A stretch of 64,000 nt of DNA from Apodemus sylvaticus (GCF_947179515.1 NC_067473.1:93999850-94063849); one strand, 5' to 3'; shown: positions 21,104 to 32,965, numbered from the stretch's first letter. Made by a program: numbers and translations. Notes: generated by a model from the letters alone, not told the origin.

Positions 21104-22735
21104 ATCCAGGTCAACAGTTAAGAAGTGCTTCCAAATAATTGCAGCATTTGGGACCTCCTTAGGAGGTCTACTCCACTAGGAGCCAAGTGAAGTAGAGACC
21201 CATCCCTTGTGCTTGAACTCCAGCTCCCTTCAGGCCTGTACTTTCTCCATGGGCAGATCATCATCTTGGCTGCTTCTCTGAAGACCCAATAGTCTAAGGC
21301 CTCCGGGGAGACCTGCTACACCCAGGGCAACAGACCCCAGGGTGTGAAGGCCTGCCAGGAGATCTATTGTACCCAGCACAACTGGGCAGATAATCAGCAT
21401 GTTCACTCCTCTGAAGACCCCACAGTCTGAAGTCCTGCCAGAAGACCCGCTCTAACCAGTACAACAGCCCCCCACAGAAGATCCACTGCATCTGGGGCTA
21501 CAGATCATCTCCATGTATGCCCCATCCGAAGACCCCAAAATCTGAAGGTCTCCCAGGAGACCTGTTCTACCCAGGGCCACAGGTCTCCCAGGAGACATGC
21601 TTCAAGCCAGGGACACAGGAGGCAGGCTCCAGACAGAGACACCCAGGCCAGATAACATCAGAGATAACCAAATGGAGATAGGCAGGCACAAGACCATAAT
21701 CAGCAAATGGCAATATACTTTGGCATCATCAGGACCTAATTCACCACAATAAGCCATGGATATCCCAAAATACCTGAAAAACAGGATGCCAACCTAAAAT
21801 TCCATCTCATGAAGACAACAGAGTTCTTTAAGGAGGATATAAATAATTTACTGAAAGAAATACAGAAACACAGGTAAGCAGGTAGAAGCTTTTAAAGAGA
21901 AAACAAATAAATCCCTTAAAAACACAGGATAATAAGCAAACAGGTGAAGAAATTGAACAAATTAGTCCAACATCTAAAAATGGAAGTAGGAACAATAAAG
22001 AAACACAAATGGAGGCAACCCTGGGGATGGAAAATCTAGGAAAGAGGTCAGGAGCCACAGATGGAAGCATCAACAGCATAATACAAAGGAAAGTAGAGAG
22101 AATCTCAGGTGTAGAAGATACCTTAGAAGATACTGACACAACAGTCAAAGCAAATTTAAAAAGTAAAGAAACCTCCCAACCCAAAACATCCAGGATATCT
22201 TGGACACAATGAAAAGAGCAAACGTACGAACAATAGGAATAGAAGGGAACTTGGTTTACCTGTACCTTGGGAGGCACCTGCCTAATACATATGCAGACTC
22301 TCACAGCCAAACATCGGACTGAGCCTGGGTACACCAATGGAAGTGTTAGGAGGAGAATTGCAGGAGCTGAAGGGGTTTACAACCACATAGGAAGAACAAC
22401 AATATAAACTAATAGGAGCCCCTAGAGCTCCCATGGAGTAAACCACCAACTAAAGAGTGTACAAAAATGGGTCCATTGCTGTAGTTACATATGCAGCAGA
22501 GGATTGCCTTAGCTGGCATCAATGTGAGGGGAGGCTCCTGGACCTGTGGAGGCTTGATGCCCCAGCACATGGGGATGCTAGAGGGGTGAGGCAGGAATGG
22601 GTGGATGGGTGGAAGAATAGCCTCTTAGAGACAAAGGGGAGAGTGGATGGGATGTGGTGTTTACTGAGTAGAGATAGGGAACAGGGACAGCATTTGAAAT
22701 GTAATCCAACCCTGCCCCCCACCCCCCATAAACCA
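21104..22735 (+). mobile_element. Old L1 with internal deletion (copy B)
   Basis: This is the partner of 10600-12995. It has 5'UTR repeats (21110-21610), an ORF1 N-terminal and coiled-coil remnant (to about 22248), then a jump to L1 3'UTR from 22249 to 22735, ending with AGCATTTGAAATGTAA. It keeps 340 bp more 3'UTR than copy A but has lost the ORF1 end and all of ORF2. The two copies therefore suffered separate internal deletions. Confidence 0.8.
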
Positions 22736-23564
22736 GAAAGGATTATGTTCCATCTTAGTTTATGGCCCAAAGGACAGGGCCAAAGTTCTGAAAGCATCAC
22801 CATGATGAAGAGTCTTCTCCTGATTCAGGCTGACTCATAATGTTGGTCTCAAGACAAAACAACTGATACTGTATATGAAGGGCAGGATGTCTTCTTTAAA
22901 TACTTCAGAAATACTTAGCCATCATTAGCTTCATTTTCAGTGGCAAGACATGTAAATGCAAAAGTTAATTTTCATCTTAAAACAAAGAATCATTTTGATA
23001 CATTGTCCTCTAAAACTCTTTCCCAAGAGAACCTCATAGATGCTATAAGGTTTCTAGCCCATATTCTGGAGAATTGAATTACATTCATGCAAATCATTGG
23101 CGTTTCCAGTTTCAAGTGTCTAATTCACATGATATCACTCTCATGTTGGGAGGATAGATGCTTTATGCTTAGACAATTATAGAGTATTCAGCAAATCCTG
23201 AGACAAAGTAAGTGAGTCAATATTGATTGGGATTGAAAACAAAGGTATGAGCTTTTATTCTTTCCACATGAATTCAGCAACTCAAAGAAACATATTAGAT
23301 TATGCTCATTGTTCAACCCTGAATATGAAAAATAAACCACACTCTATTAAAATACATTTTATCAGATGACCAGCAGAAGGAAACATAATATGTTTAGGTG
23401 GGGGCCTGGGAGCCTGCTATCCTGTGTCAGTATTTACAGCAATTTGAAACTCCTATTATTTACATAAGTGCCTCTTTCAATAGTCTACCTGATGCTTAGA
23501 ATATTATAATAATGGTATATCCTGTCCTGTCTCCTGATAAACATGTACACAGAGAAACAGGAAA
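22736..23564. other. Non-genic spacer 5' of the V-kappa pseudogene (copy B)
   Basis: This is the counterpart of 12996-13808, with small indels, for example TATTAGAT added near 23292. No gene is seen. The inverted octamer ATGCAAAT is retained at 23087-23094. Confidence 0.6.
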
Positions 23565-24105
23565 AGGCACTCAGTACCCAGATTGTTGGGCTAATGTTTC
23601 TCTGTATTTCAGGTCAAACTATCAGAAATAAAGCAATATTGCTTAAATATCTGTATGTTTTTCTTCATTTGGGAAATCTGCATCTTATGTAATTGTTACA
23701 GTTTACATGCAAAATTGAGAAAATAACAATATTCATTCTACTTTTCTAAGTTGCTCAGAGATTCTCTTCATGTATATAACCACATTGCAATTTATGTTTC
23801 ATGGGGTTTCAGCCTCCAGAATTGACATTTTAATGATCCAGTCTCCAGATATCCTGCATATGACTCTAGGGAAATAAGTCACCATCAACTGCCATTCTAT
23901 GAGGACAGTGACATATGTATGGACTGATCCCAACAAAAACCCAAGCCAGACTCCAAGACTCCTCGTCAAGTATGGTACTGATCTCACCTCTGAAATCCTC
24001 CCGAGATTCAGTGGTAGCAGCTTACAAACAGGTTTTAACCCTCAGCATTAACAACCTGGAATCATAATTGTGGAACTTATTACTGACACCAGAGTCATAA
24101 TTTCC
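23565..24105 (+). pseudogene. V-kappa pseudogene (copy B)
   Basis: The partner of 13809-14509. The leader exon (to 23612, then GT donor) has lost its ATG (AGG at that place). The V exon starts at 23813 after GTTTCAG and reads DILMIQSPDILHMTLGK, then an in-frame stop TAA where copy A has CAT. Beyond it VTINCHSM (first Cys), VWTDPNKNPSQTPRLLVKYG and LPRFSGSSLQTGF are kept, so FR2-FR3 is better preserved here than in copy A. The end is frameshifted and lacks the YYC motif. A degenerate heptamer CACTTTG lies at 24106-24112. The subgroup is not recognised. Confidence 0.8.
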
Positions 24106-26139
24106 CACTTTGGTAATAACACAAACCAACGACAGAAAGCAGAAGTGTGAAGCTGAGCTGTCCATCTCCCTCTGATTGGACATTCAAGTGGTTGTGAGCA
24201 TTTCTCAGGTTCAATTAGGCCTGTAGTCTATGGGCACATTTAGTTAAGAAAACGCCAGATGCTCCCTTCCAGCTGAACTGACTTTATTCCACTTTACCTA
24301 CACAATCACAAATCTGAGAGTGATTATCCTGATATAATAAGCACTATTAATTCTACTGAGTCACAACAGAAAACAAAGACATTTAAGCCTGAAAGAAGAT
24401 ATTAAGTGATACATATTTTTCCCATGTGCAATTGGAACAGTGTTCTAATCTATATCAAGAAATATGTTTCAGGCACACAGAGGCACACACAACATATTTT
24501 TGTGCTGACTGAACTGCTTTCATAAATAAATTCATTTTTGTTTTTGTGACTTCTATGAACGCTCCAATACAGCTCAGAAAAAAAGTCCCAATATTTTGCA
24601 CAGTGAATGCAGTGAAAAAAAGATCATGAAACTATCAAGATCCATGTGGGACTAGAAATGTCTATCATTCTGCAGACTCATGTTCAGTTGATATGAGTTT
24701 AAATTAGAGGCAAGTAAAGTTGATTTTACAAACATTAGGCTATGTCAAGATGCAAAGCATTTAGATTACCTTTGGAGGCATGAAAGTTTGAGAATCAATG
24801 TAGCTGTATGTGTCCCCAAGGTCTGCGAGCATGCTCAGCCTCTCCCTTTAAGAGCACCTTCTACCATAGCGCTGCTTTTGTTGCAATATGTGAACTCACT
24901 GTGGGCTGGAAGACTATTATTGTTACACAGCGACCCTGATGTCCTCGGAGCATTGCTGTGTTTTCATATAATTGATGACTTTGCCTCTGAAAAGATACAT
25001 ATTGGGATGAATCCTCCAGTGTGGAACATACAGAGCTGTTCCCATGCCCTGAAATACTGTGAAGTGCATGCAGAGCTCCTCCCCTCTAATAACAGCAAAC
25101 ACTAGTGATTTTGTGCCTTATAGATTTGTGTTCCTCTGAATATTCTATAGTTTGAATAATAAGGGAATGATGTATCCAGACTGGCTTCTGTATGGAATAT
25201 GAAATGATTTTTCCTCCATGGATTTTCAGCTGTCAATATCTTATGTCCTTTTTGTCCTCAATCATATTCCATGGCTAGGTACGCCGAACAGTGTCTATCC
25301 ATTTATCTATAGAAAAGGATCATGTTTATTTCCAGGCTTTAAGAGTTTAAAAAAATCTTCAATAGATTCTTCATTCTGGTTTTTCTATGAAAATAAGCTT
25401 TTAAATCCTTTAAGTGACTACAGAGCTTGCAGGATGACAGAGTAAGAAAATGCTTTGCAGTATTATTACCATATTTTCCTTTGAGGTGGTGTGAAATTCA
25501 GGTTCCACATACATTCAGTCTTTTTGTTTGTCAGTAGTCTGTACTTGAAGTATTCTCACAGATACATTGAAATGTATTAATCACTTAACTTACATGTCCA
25601 GGATCAAAAAAGACTGTATGCATTTTTTCATTCTGAACTACTCTATGTATATTGTCTTTGAATAGATGCATTCTGAGGTTATCACTCTATTTTCAAATGT
25701 AATACAATTATTATATAATTTTTTAAAAATAAGTGCATTATGCAAAAATTAGTATTTGCCACACCATTAAATTCAGTCTTAGACACCTTTCATGGCTCAT
25801 GAATGTGGTAGCATATTAGCTCATTTCATAACTTGGGGATAAGTAGAGTTTCCCCATATTCTACTTTAAGGTTACTTTAATTTCCTGTTTACATTCAGCC
25901 CTGAGATAATTTTTCTGGTAATTTACATGAGGGGTGATTTAATTGTGCTTACATATATAAAGGCTTTTATATAGATACACATTTGTTCTGACATTTGTTC
26001 AAGGGACAGCATTTTGTTCACTGTCTTTCTGTACAGCTAATTGAGACTCTATTTTCAGTGTTCCTTAAGGTGTCATTTGGGTCTCCAAGTATTTGTCAGA
26101 ATATAATTATGAAAATAATTGCTAAAATAGGTAACCTGA
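24106..26139. other. Intergenic spacer between pseudogene and L1 (copy B)
   Basis: The counterpart of 14510-16711. An open stretch 24788-25105 (105 codons) has no ATG (it begins TTG), and in copy A the matching frame is shorter, so I do not call a gene. Traces of an ancient L1 recur near 25225-25500. A deletion relative to copy A removes sequence near 25750. The spacer ends at the L1 target site TAGGTAACCTGA. Confidence 0.6.
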
Positions 26140-26677
26140 GGGCAGCGGTGGTGGCGGGGGCGGCAGTGCAGCAGTGGCTGGTCCAGCTGAAGGGCCATCA
26201 GCAGTGGAACCAAGGCGACACAGGGTCCAGTTAGGCCCTGTGCCCACGACCACTGACCTTCGCTGACCAGCCGGGCTACAAGCAGCTGCGGTTTTGCGGC
26301 GCCTTTTACTGCACGGAAGCCATTTCAGAACTCGGCCTCCTGCCAGTCAGGAGAGGCTCACCTCCATCTTGGTTTCAGACTCCAGATCAGACAGACTGAG
26401 ATCAGCCTGGGCGGCGGCACCACATCTCCAGGTCCTGCAAGAGGCTGGAGGGGCTTCCGGGCGGCCAGCAGGGAGAAGTTGATGTGCTCCGGTGAATCCA
26501 GCGGGCCCCAGCGGGAGCCTTCGGGTGCCTTCTTCGGGATCTGAACAGCCTGGGCAGAAGCACCCTGTCTTCAAGCAGTGCAGGAGGTAAGCTGTGCACC
26601 AGAGGCCAACTGGGAAGGGGCAGCTTGCACTGGTGAGTCTAGCACTGACAAGACAAACTAACACCAGTGAGAACTAG
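26140..26677 (+). promoter_or_regulatory. L1 5'UTR / internal promoter, CpG-rich
   Basis: 538 bp, GC-rich in contrast with AT-rich flanks, starting with GGCGGGGGCGGCAG-like sequence. It holds no obvious tandem monomers, unlike the L1 5' ends at 5.7-10.6 kb. In rodents this region drives L1 transcription. CpGs in it are probable methylation targets. Confidence 0.75.
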
Positions 26678-27949
26678 ATGGCAAAAGGCAAACGCAGGAA
26701 CGTCACTAACAGAAATCAAGGCAATATGGCAACATCTGAACCCAATTCTCCTCTACCAACATGTCCTGGATACCCCATCACACCAGTAAAACAAGATTTG
26801 GATTTAAAATCACTGGTCATGATGCTGGTACAGGAACACATGAAGGACATACTTAAAGAAATTCAGGAAAAAATGGATCAAAAGTTAGAAGCCCTTGCAA
26901 GGGAAACACAAAAATCATTGAAAGAAATCCAGGAGAATTCAAAAGTCAACAAGGAGGAAATGCAAAAAACACTTAAAGAAATACAGGAGAACTTTGGTCA
27001 ACAGGCTGAGGTCATGAAAGACGAAATACAAAAATCTCTTAAAGAAATACAGAAGAACTTTGGTCAACAGGCTGAGGTCATGAAAGAGGAAACACAAAAA
27101 TCTCTTAAAGAATTACAGGAAAGCACAAACAAGCAAGTGAAGGAGCTAAGCAAAACCATCCAGGATCTAAAATCAGAAGTAGAAACAACTAAGAAAACTC
27201 AAAGGGAGACAACTTTGGAGATAGAAAGCCTTGGGAAGAAATCAGGGGACAGAGATGCAAATATCAACAACAGAATACAAGAGATAGAAGAAAGAATCTC
27301 AGATGCTGAAGATTCCATAGAAACCATGGACTCAACAGTTAAAGAAAATGCAAAATGCAAAAAGCTTGTAACCCAAAATATCCAGGAAATCCGGGACACA
27401 ATGAGAAGACCAAACCTAAGGATTATAGGCATAGATGAGAGTGAAGATTTACAACTTAAAGGGCCAGCAAATATCTTCAATAAAATTATGGAAGAAAACT
27501 TCCCTAACCTAAAGAGAGAGATGCCCATGAATATACAAGAAGCCTACAGAACTCCAAACAGACTGGACCAGAACAGAAATACTTCCCGTCACATAATAAT
27601 CAAAACACCAAATGTTCTAAACAAAGAAAGAATATTAAGGGCAGTAAGAGAAAAAGGCCAAGTAACATATAAAGGAAGACCTATCAGAATCACAGCAGAC
27701 TTTTCACCTGAGACTATGAAGGCTAGAAGGTCCTGGGCAGATCTCATGCAGACTCTAAGAGAACACAAATGCCAACCAAAACTACTATATCCAGCAAAAC
27801 TCTCAATCACCATAGATGGAGAAACTAAGATATTTCATGACAAAACCAAGTTTACCCAATATCTATCCACAAACCCAGTCCTACAAAGGATAATAGGAGG
27901 ACAACACCAATACAAGGAGGGAAACTTCACCCTGGAAAAAGCAAGATAG
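26678..27949 (+). CDS. L1 ORF1 protein, intact (423 aa)
   Basis: An RNA-binding chaperone that coats L1 RNA in ribonucleoprotein particles. It starts MAKGKRRNVTNRNQGNMA and stops at TAG 27947-27949. Domains: a basic N-terminal tail (1-45), a long coiled coil (about 46-230) rich in KSLKEIQE repeats, an RRM-like core (about 245-345, MRRPNLRIIGIDESEDLQ) and a C-terminal domain (about 350-423, REHKCQPKLLY, KLSITIDGETKIFHD). It is longer than the roughly 357-371 aa of mouse ORF1p because of extra coiled-coil repeats. ORF2 starts 59 bp downstream. It could be expressed, but ORF2 in cis is dead. Confidence 0.95.
   Translation: MAKGKRRNVTNRNQGNMATSEPNSPLPTCPGYPITPVKQDLDLKSLVMMLVQEHMKDILKEIQEKMDQKLEALARETQKSLKEIQENSKVNKEEMQKTLKEIQENFGQQAEVMKDEIQKSLKEIQKNFGQQAEVMKEETQKSLKELQESTNKQVKELSKTIQDLKSEVETTKKTQRETTLEIESLGKKSGDRDANINNRIQEIEERISDAEDSIETMDSTVKENAKCKKLVTQNIQEIRDTMRRPNLRIIGIDESEDLQLKGPANIFNKIMEENFPNLKREMPMNIQEAYRTPNRLDQNRNTSRHIIIKTPNVLNKERILRAVREKGQVTYKGRPIRITADFSPETMKARRSWADLMQTLREHKCQPKLLYPAKLSITIDGETKIFHDKTKFTQYLSTNPVLQRIIGGQHQYKEGNFTLEKAR
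26969..27100 (+). repeat. 66-bp tandem repeat in the ORF1 coiled coil
   Basis: Two in-frame 66-bp units (26969-27034 and 27035-27100) encode 22-residue repeats: (T/S)LKEIQ(E/K)NFGQQAEVM followed by a charged end. Being multiples of 3, they change coiled-coil length without shifting frame. This is where rodent L1 ORF1 shows its length-polymorphism region. Confidence 0.85.
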
Positions 27950-28008
27950 TAACCTTTCATCAAACCCAAAAGAAGTTAAGCAATCAAATTTAAAAAATAA
28001 CGTCAAAA

Positions 28009-31000
28009 ATGATAGGAAGTAACAATCACTATTCCTTAATATCTCTTAACATCAAAGGACTTAATGCCCCAATAAAAAGACACAGACTAACTGACTGGAT
28101 ATGTAAACAGGACCCTACATTTTGCTGCTTCCAGGAAACACACCTCAGGGTCAAAGACAAACACTACCTTAGAGTAAAAGGCTGGAAGACAATTTTACAA
28201 GCAAATGGTCTCAGGAAACAAGCTGGAGTAGCCATTTTAATATCAGATAAAATTGACTTTCAACCCAAAGTCATCAAAAGAGACTCTGAGGGACACTTCT
28301 TGCTGGTCAAACGAAAAATACAACAAGAAGAACTCTCAATCCTGAACATCCATGCTCCAAATGCAAGGGCACCCTCTTTCGTAAAAGAAACTTTATTAAA
28401 ACTCAAAGCACACATTGCACCTAACACAATAATTGTGGGTGACTTCAACACTGCACTTTCCTCAATGGATCGATCAGGAAAACAGAAACTAAACAGGGAC
28501 ACAATGAAACTAATTGAAGCTTTGGACCAATTAGATTTAACAGATATATATAGAACATTCTATCCTAAAACAAAAGAATATACCTTTTTCTCAGCACCTC
28601 ATGGCACCTTCTCCAAAATCGATCATATAATTGGTCACAAGACAGACCTCGACAAATATAAGAAGATCGAACTAATCCCAGGCCTCCTATCAGATCATGA
28701 TGGAGTAAAAGTGGTCTTCAATAGCAACAAAAACAACAGAAAACCTACATACATGTGGAAACTGAACAATATTCTACTCAGTGATACCTTGGTCAAGAAA
28801 GAAATAAAGAAAGAAATGAAAGACTTTTTAGAACACAATGAAAATGAAAACACAACATACCCAAATCTATGGGACACAATGAAAGCAGTGCTAAGAGGAA
28901 AACTCATAGCCCTGAGTGCCTCCAAAAAGAAAATGGAGAGAGCATACATTACCAGCTTAATGACACACCTGAAAGCCCTGGAACAAAAAGAAGCTATTTC
29001 ACCCAGGGGGAGTAGAAGGCAGGAAATCATCAAACTCAGGGCCGAAATCAATCAAGTAGAAACAAAGAGAACCATACAAAAAATCAACAAAACCAGGAGC
29101 TGATTCTTTCAGAAAATCAACAAGATAGATAAACTGTTAGCCAGACTGACCAAAGGGCACAGAGAAAGTATCCAAATTAACAAACTTAGAAATGAAAAGG
29201 GAGATATAACAACGGAAACTGAGGAAATCCAAAAAATCATCAGTCCTACTACAAGAGACTGTACTCAACACAACTGGAGAATCTAGAGGAAATGGACAAT
29301 TTCCTTGACAGATACCAGATACCAAAATTAAATCAGGACCAACTAGACCATCTAAACAGTCCCATAATGCCTAAAGAAATAGCAGGAGTCATAGAAAGTC
29401 TTCCAACGAAAAAAAGCACAGGACCAGATGGTTTCAGTGCAGTATTCTATCAGACCTTCAAAGAAGAGTTAACACCAATACTCTTCAAACTATTCCACAA
29501 AATAGAAACAGAAGGAACACTACCCAATTCCTTCTACGAAGCCACAATTACGCTGATACCAAAGCCACACAAAGATCCAACAAAGAAAGAGAACTTCAGA
29601 CCAATTTCCCTTATGAACATCGATGCAAAAATACTCAATAAAATTCTTGCCAACCAAATCCAAGAACACATCAAAACGATCATCCACCATGATCAAGTAG
29701 GCTTTATCCCAGGAATGCAGGGTTGGTTCAATATACAGAAATCCATCAATGCAATCCACTACATAAACTCAAAGAACAAAACCACATGGTCATTTCATTG
29801 GATGCTGAAAAAGCATTTGACAAAATTCAGCATCCTTTCATGCTTAAAGTCTTGGAGAGAACAGGAATTCAAGGCCCATACCTAAACATAGTAAAAGCAA
29901 TATACAGCAAACCGGTAGCTAGCATCAAACTAAATGGAGAGAAACTTGAAGCAATCCCACTGAAATCAGGGACCAGACAAGGCTGCCCCCTTTCTCCTTA
30001 TCTTTTCAATATTGCACTTGAGGTACTAGCTCCGGCAATTCGACAATATAAGGAGGTCAAAGGGATACAAATTGGAAAGGAAGAAGTCAAACTACCATTA
30101 TTTGCAGACGACATGATAGTCTACCTAAGTGACCCAAAAAACTCCACTAGAGAGCTCCTACAGCTGATAAACAACTTCAGCAAAGTGGCAGGTTATAAAA
30201 TCAAAACAAGCAAATCAGTGGCCTTTCTATACTCAAAGGATAAGCAGGCTGAGAAAGAAATTAGGGAAATGACCCCCTTCACAATAGCCACAAACAGTAT
30301 AAAGTATCTTGGGGTGACTCTTACCAAACATGTGAAAGATCTGTATGACAAGAACTTCAAGACTCTGAAGAAGGAAATGGAAGAAGACCTCAAAAAATGG
30401 GAAAACCTCCCATGCTCATGGATCGGTTGAATCAATATAGTTAAAATGGCCATTTTTGCCAAAAGCAATATACAGATTCAATGCAATACCCATCAAAATC
30501 CCAACTCAATTCTTCACAGAGTTAGAAAGAGCAATTATCAAATTCATCTGGAACAACCAAAAACCCAGGATAGCTAAAACTATCTCAGCAACAAAAGAAA
30601 ATCTGGGGGAATCAGTATCCCTGACCTCAAGCAATACTACAGAGCAATAGTGTTAAAAACTGCATGGTATTGGTACAGTGACAGGCAGGAGGATCAATGG
30701 AACAGGATTGAAGATCCAGAAATGAACCCACACACCTATGGCCACTTGATCCTCGACAAAGAGGCTGAAAACATCTAATGGAAAAAAGATAGCCTTTTCA
30801 ACAAATGGTGCTGGTTCAACTGGAGGTCAGCATGCAGAAGAATGCAAATTGATCCATCCTTGTCTCCTTGTACTAAGCTCAAATTCAAATGGATCAAGGA
30901 CCTCCACATAAAGCCAGACACTCTGAAGCTAATAGAAAAGAAACTGGGGAAGACCCTTGAGGATTTCGGTACAGGGAGAAAGTTTCTGAACAGAACACCA

Positions 31001-31830
31001 ATAGCATATGCACTAAGAGCAAGAATTGACAAATGGGACCTCATAAAATTGCAAAGTTTCTGTAAGGCAAAGGACACCATCAAGAGGACAAATCGGCAAC
31101 CAACAAATTGGGGAAAGATCTTCACCAATCCTACATCAGATAGAGGGCTAATATCCAATATATATAAAGAACTCAAGAAGTTAGACTCCAGAAAACCAAA
31201 CAACCCTATTAAAAATGGGGTACAGAGTTAAACAAAGAATTCTCACCTGAAGAACTTCGGATGGCGGAGAAGCATCTTAAAAGATGCTCAACTTCATTAG
31301 TCATTAGGGAAATGCAAATCAAAACAACCCTGAGATTTCATCATCTTACACCAGTCAGAATGGCTAAGATTAAAAATTCAGGAGACAGCAGGTGTTGGAG
31401 AGGGTGTGGAGAAAGAGGAACACTCCTGCACTGCTGGTGGGGTTGCAAATTGGTACAACCACTCTGGAAATCAGTCTGGGGGTTCCTCCGAAAACTGGGC
31501 ACCTCACTTCCAGAAGATCCTGCTATACCACTCCTGGGCATATACCCAGAGAATTCCCCACCATGTAATAAGAATACATGCTCTACTATGTTCATAGCAG
31601 CCCTAATTATAATTGCCAGATGCTGGAAAGAACCCAGGTATCCCTCAACAGAAGAGTGGATGCAAAAAATGTGGTATATCTACACAATGGAGTACTATTC
31701 AGCCATTAGAAACAATGAATTCATGAAATTCTTAGGCAATTGGATGGAGCTAGAGAACATCATACTGAGTGAGGTAACCCAGACTCAAAAGGTGAATCTT
31801 GGTATGCACTCACTAATAAGTGGATATTAA
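28009..31830 (+). pseudogene. L1 ORF2 (endonuclease/RT), full length but disabled
   Basis: ORF2p nicks target DNA and reverse-transcribes L1 RNA. The N-terminal endonuclease is open from ATG 28009 to codon 364, with catalytic motifs LNIKGLN, CFQETHL, VGDFNT and SDHDGVKV. A TGA at 29101-29103 replaces the Trp of the usual RSWFF. Frame changes follow near 29250 and 29770, another stop at 30428-30430, and an indel near 30460. The RT active site FADD is readable at 30101-30112. The C-terminal Cys-rich segment is open at 31261-31830. It is not translatable as one protein. Confidence 0.95.
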
Positions 31831-32550
31831 CCTAGAAACCTGGAATACCCAAAACATAATCTACACATCAAATGAGGTACAAGAAGAAAGGAAGAGTTGC
31901 CCCCTGTTCTGGAAAGACTCAGTGAAGCAGTATTCAGCAAAACCAGAACGGGGAAGTGGGAAGGGGTGGGTGGGAGGACAGGGGGAGAGAAGGGGGCTTA
32001 CGGGACTTTCTGGGAGTGGGTGGGCTAGGAAAGGGGAAATCATTTGAAATGTAATAAAAAATATATCGAATAAAAAAAATTAGGTAACCTGACTGAGTCA
32101 GTTGCCACATGTAACCAATACCATTCTACTTGAACTACATGTAACATCTTGGTTTTTTTTTTTTTTGTTTTTTTTTTTTTAATAACAACAGCAACATTTC
32201 TTCAAAAATCTGGAAGTTACTAGCAAGAAAATGAAATTCTTATTAAGTAATTAGTGACCTAGAGAAATAATTACAATGAACAGTGAACTATACAAGAATA
32301 GTTGAAAATTAATTATAAGCAGTGCATCTACATTGAATTTTTGGGGCATAGTTTCTCTCTTTTACTAGTAAACAAAAATATTAAAATAATAATGAAATAA
32401 TTATTTCTTGAGAGTAGGGAAATATATGTCTCAATGTCTGGGAGAAGGCTGTGCTTGCAAAATGTTACTGTTGCCACATAAAGCCATTTACAATCAATGA
32501 ACTAATTTTTATTTCTTATATGGAAGCATAGCCATGTATCTGGTCAGGAT

Positions 32551-32790
32551 AAAGATTATGTTCATGTGTAATCTGAATCAAATACTCATAGTATCTTTAT
32601 TTATAAATACAGGTAATATAAAAACAAGAACAATGTCCATATGTAATAATAAATGTTCTCGTAACTAAAAGATCCAACAGCATAGATAAATTATTTATTT
32701 ATTCAAAGAATGTGAGTGAACCTTTAAAGAAACATCCTAATTCACTGAAAGATATGTACTGTATGATTTCATTCAAATGAAAATTGAGAG
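32551..32790. repeat. ~240-bp module, first unit (copy B)
   Basis: It matches 17615-17848 (copy A) and 33273-33502. The start AAAGATTATGTTCATGTG is also the empty site of the copy A L1 insertion. Confidence 0.85.
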
Positions 32791-32827
32791 TGAAAACACA
32801 TAAGTAAAAATACATAAGTCTAAAACC

Positions 32828-32965
32828 ACCTTGGTTGATGGTTTAGTCCCTGAGTCCTAGGGTGTCTGGGTGTTCTTCCTATGGGGCTGTAAACCCCTTC
32901 AGCTCCTCTGGATCCCCCTCCAACTCCTCCATTTGGGACCCCACGTCCAGTCCAATGGTTGGTAA
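32828..32965 (-). mobile_element. Small old L1 3'UTR fragment
   Basis: Reverse complement of the old-L1 3'UTR stretch that carries GCTGAAGGGGTTTACAACC in the + orientation (compare about 22365-22383). It is absent from the matching place in copy A (around 17885), so it either inserted in B or was lost from A. Confidence 0.6.

Larger units (their letters stand above)
26140..32080 (+). mobile_element. Nearly full-length young L1 inserted in copy B
   Basis: A 5,941-bp L1 with all parts: CpG-rich 5'UTR (26140-26677), intact ORF1 (26678-27949), ORF2 (28009-31830, broken), 3'UTR with G-rich tract (31831-32060) and A-rich tail. It is flanked by a 12-bp direct repeat TAGGTAACCTGA at 26128-26139 and 32081-32092. 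Copy A has the single uninterrupted site at 16700-16711. The age is recent but not brand new: ORF2 has several disabling changes. Confidence 0.97.

Noticed and set aside
24788..25105. A 105-codon open stretch as a protein gene
   Set aside because: It begins at TTG, has no ATG, no recognisable domain, and the copy A counterpart is shorter.
31341..31595. Reverse-strand open frames over L1 ORF2 C-termini (also at 551, 39752, 51783 and others)
   Set aside because: They recur at the same place in every L1 copy as shadows of ORF2 on the other strand.
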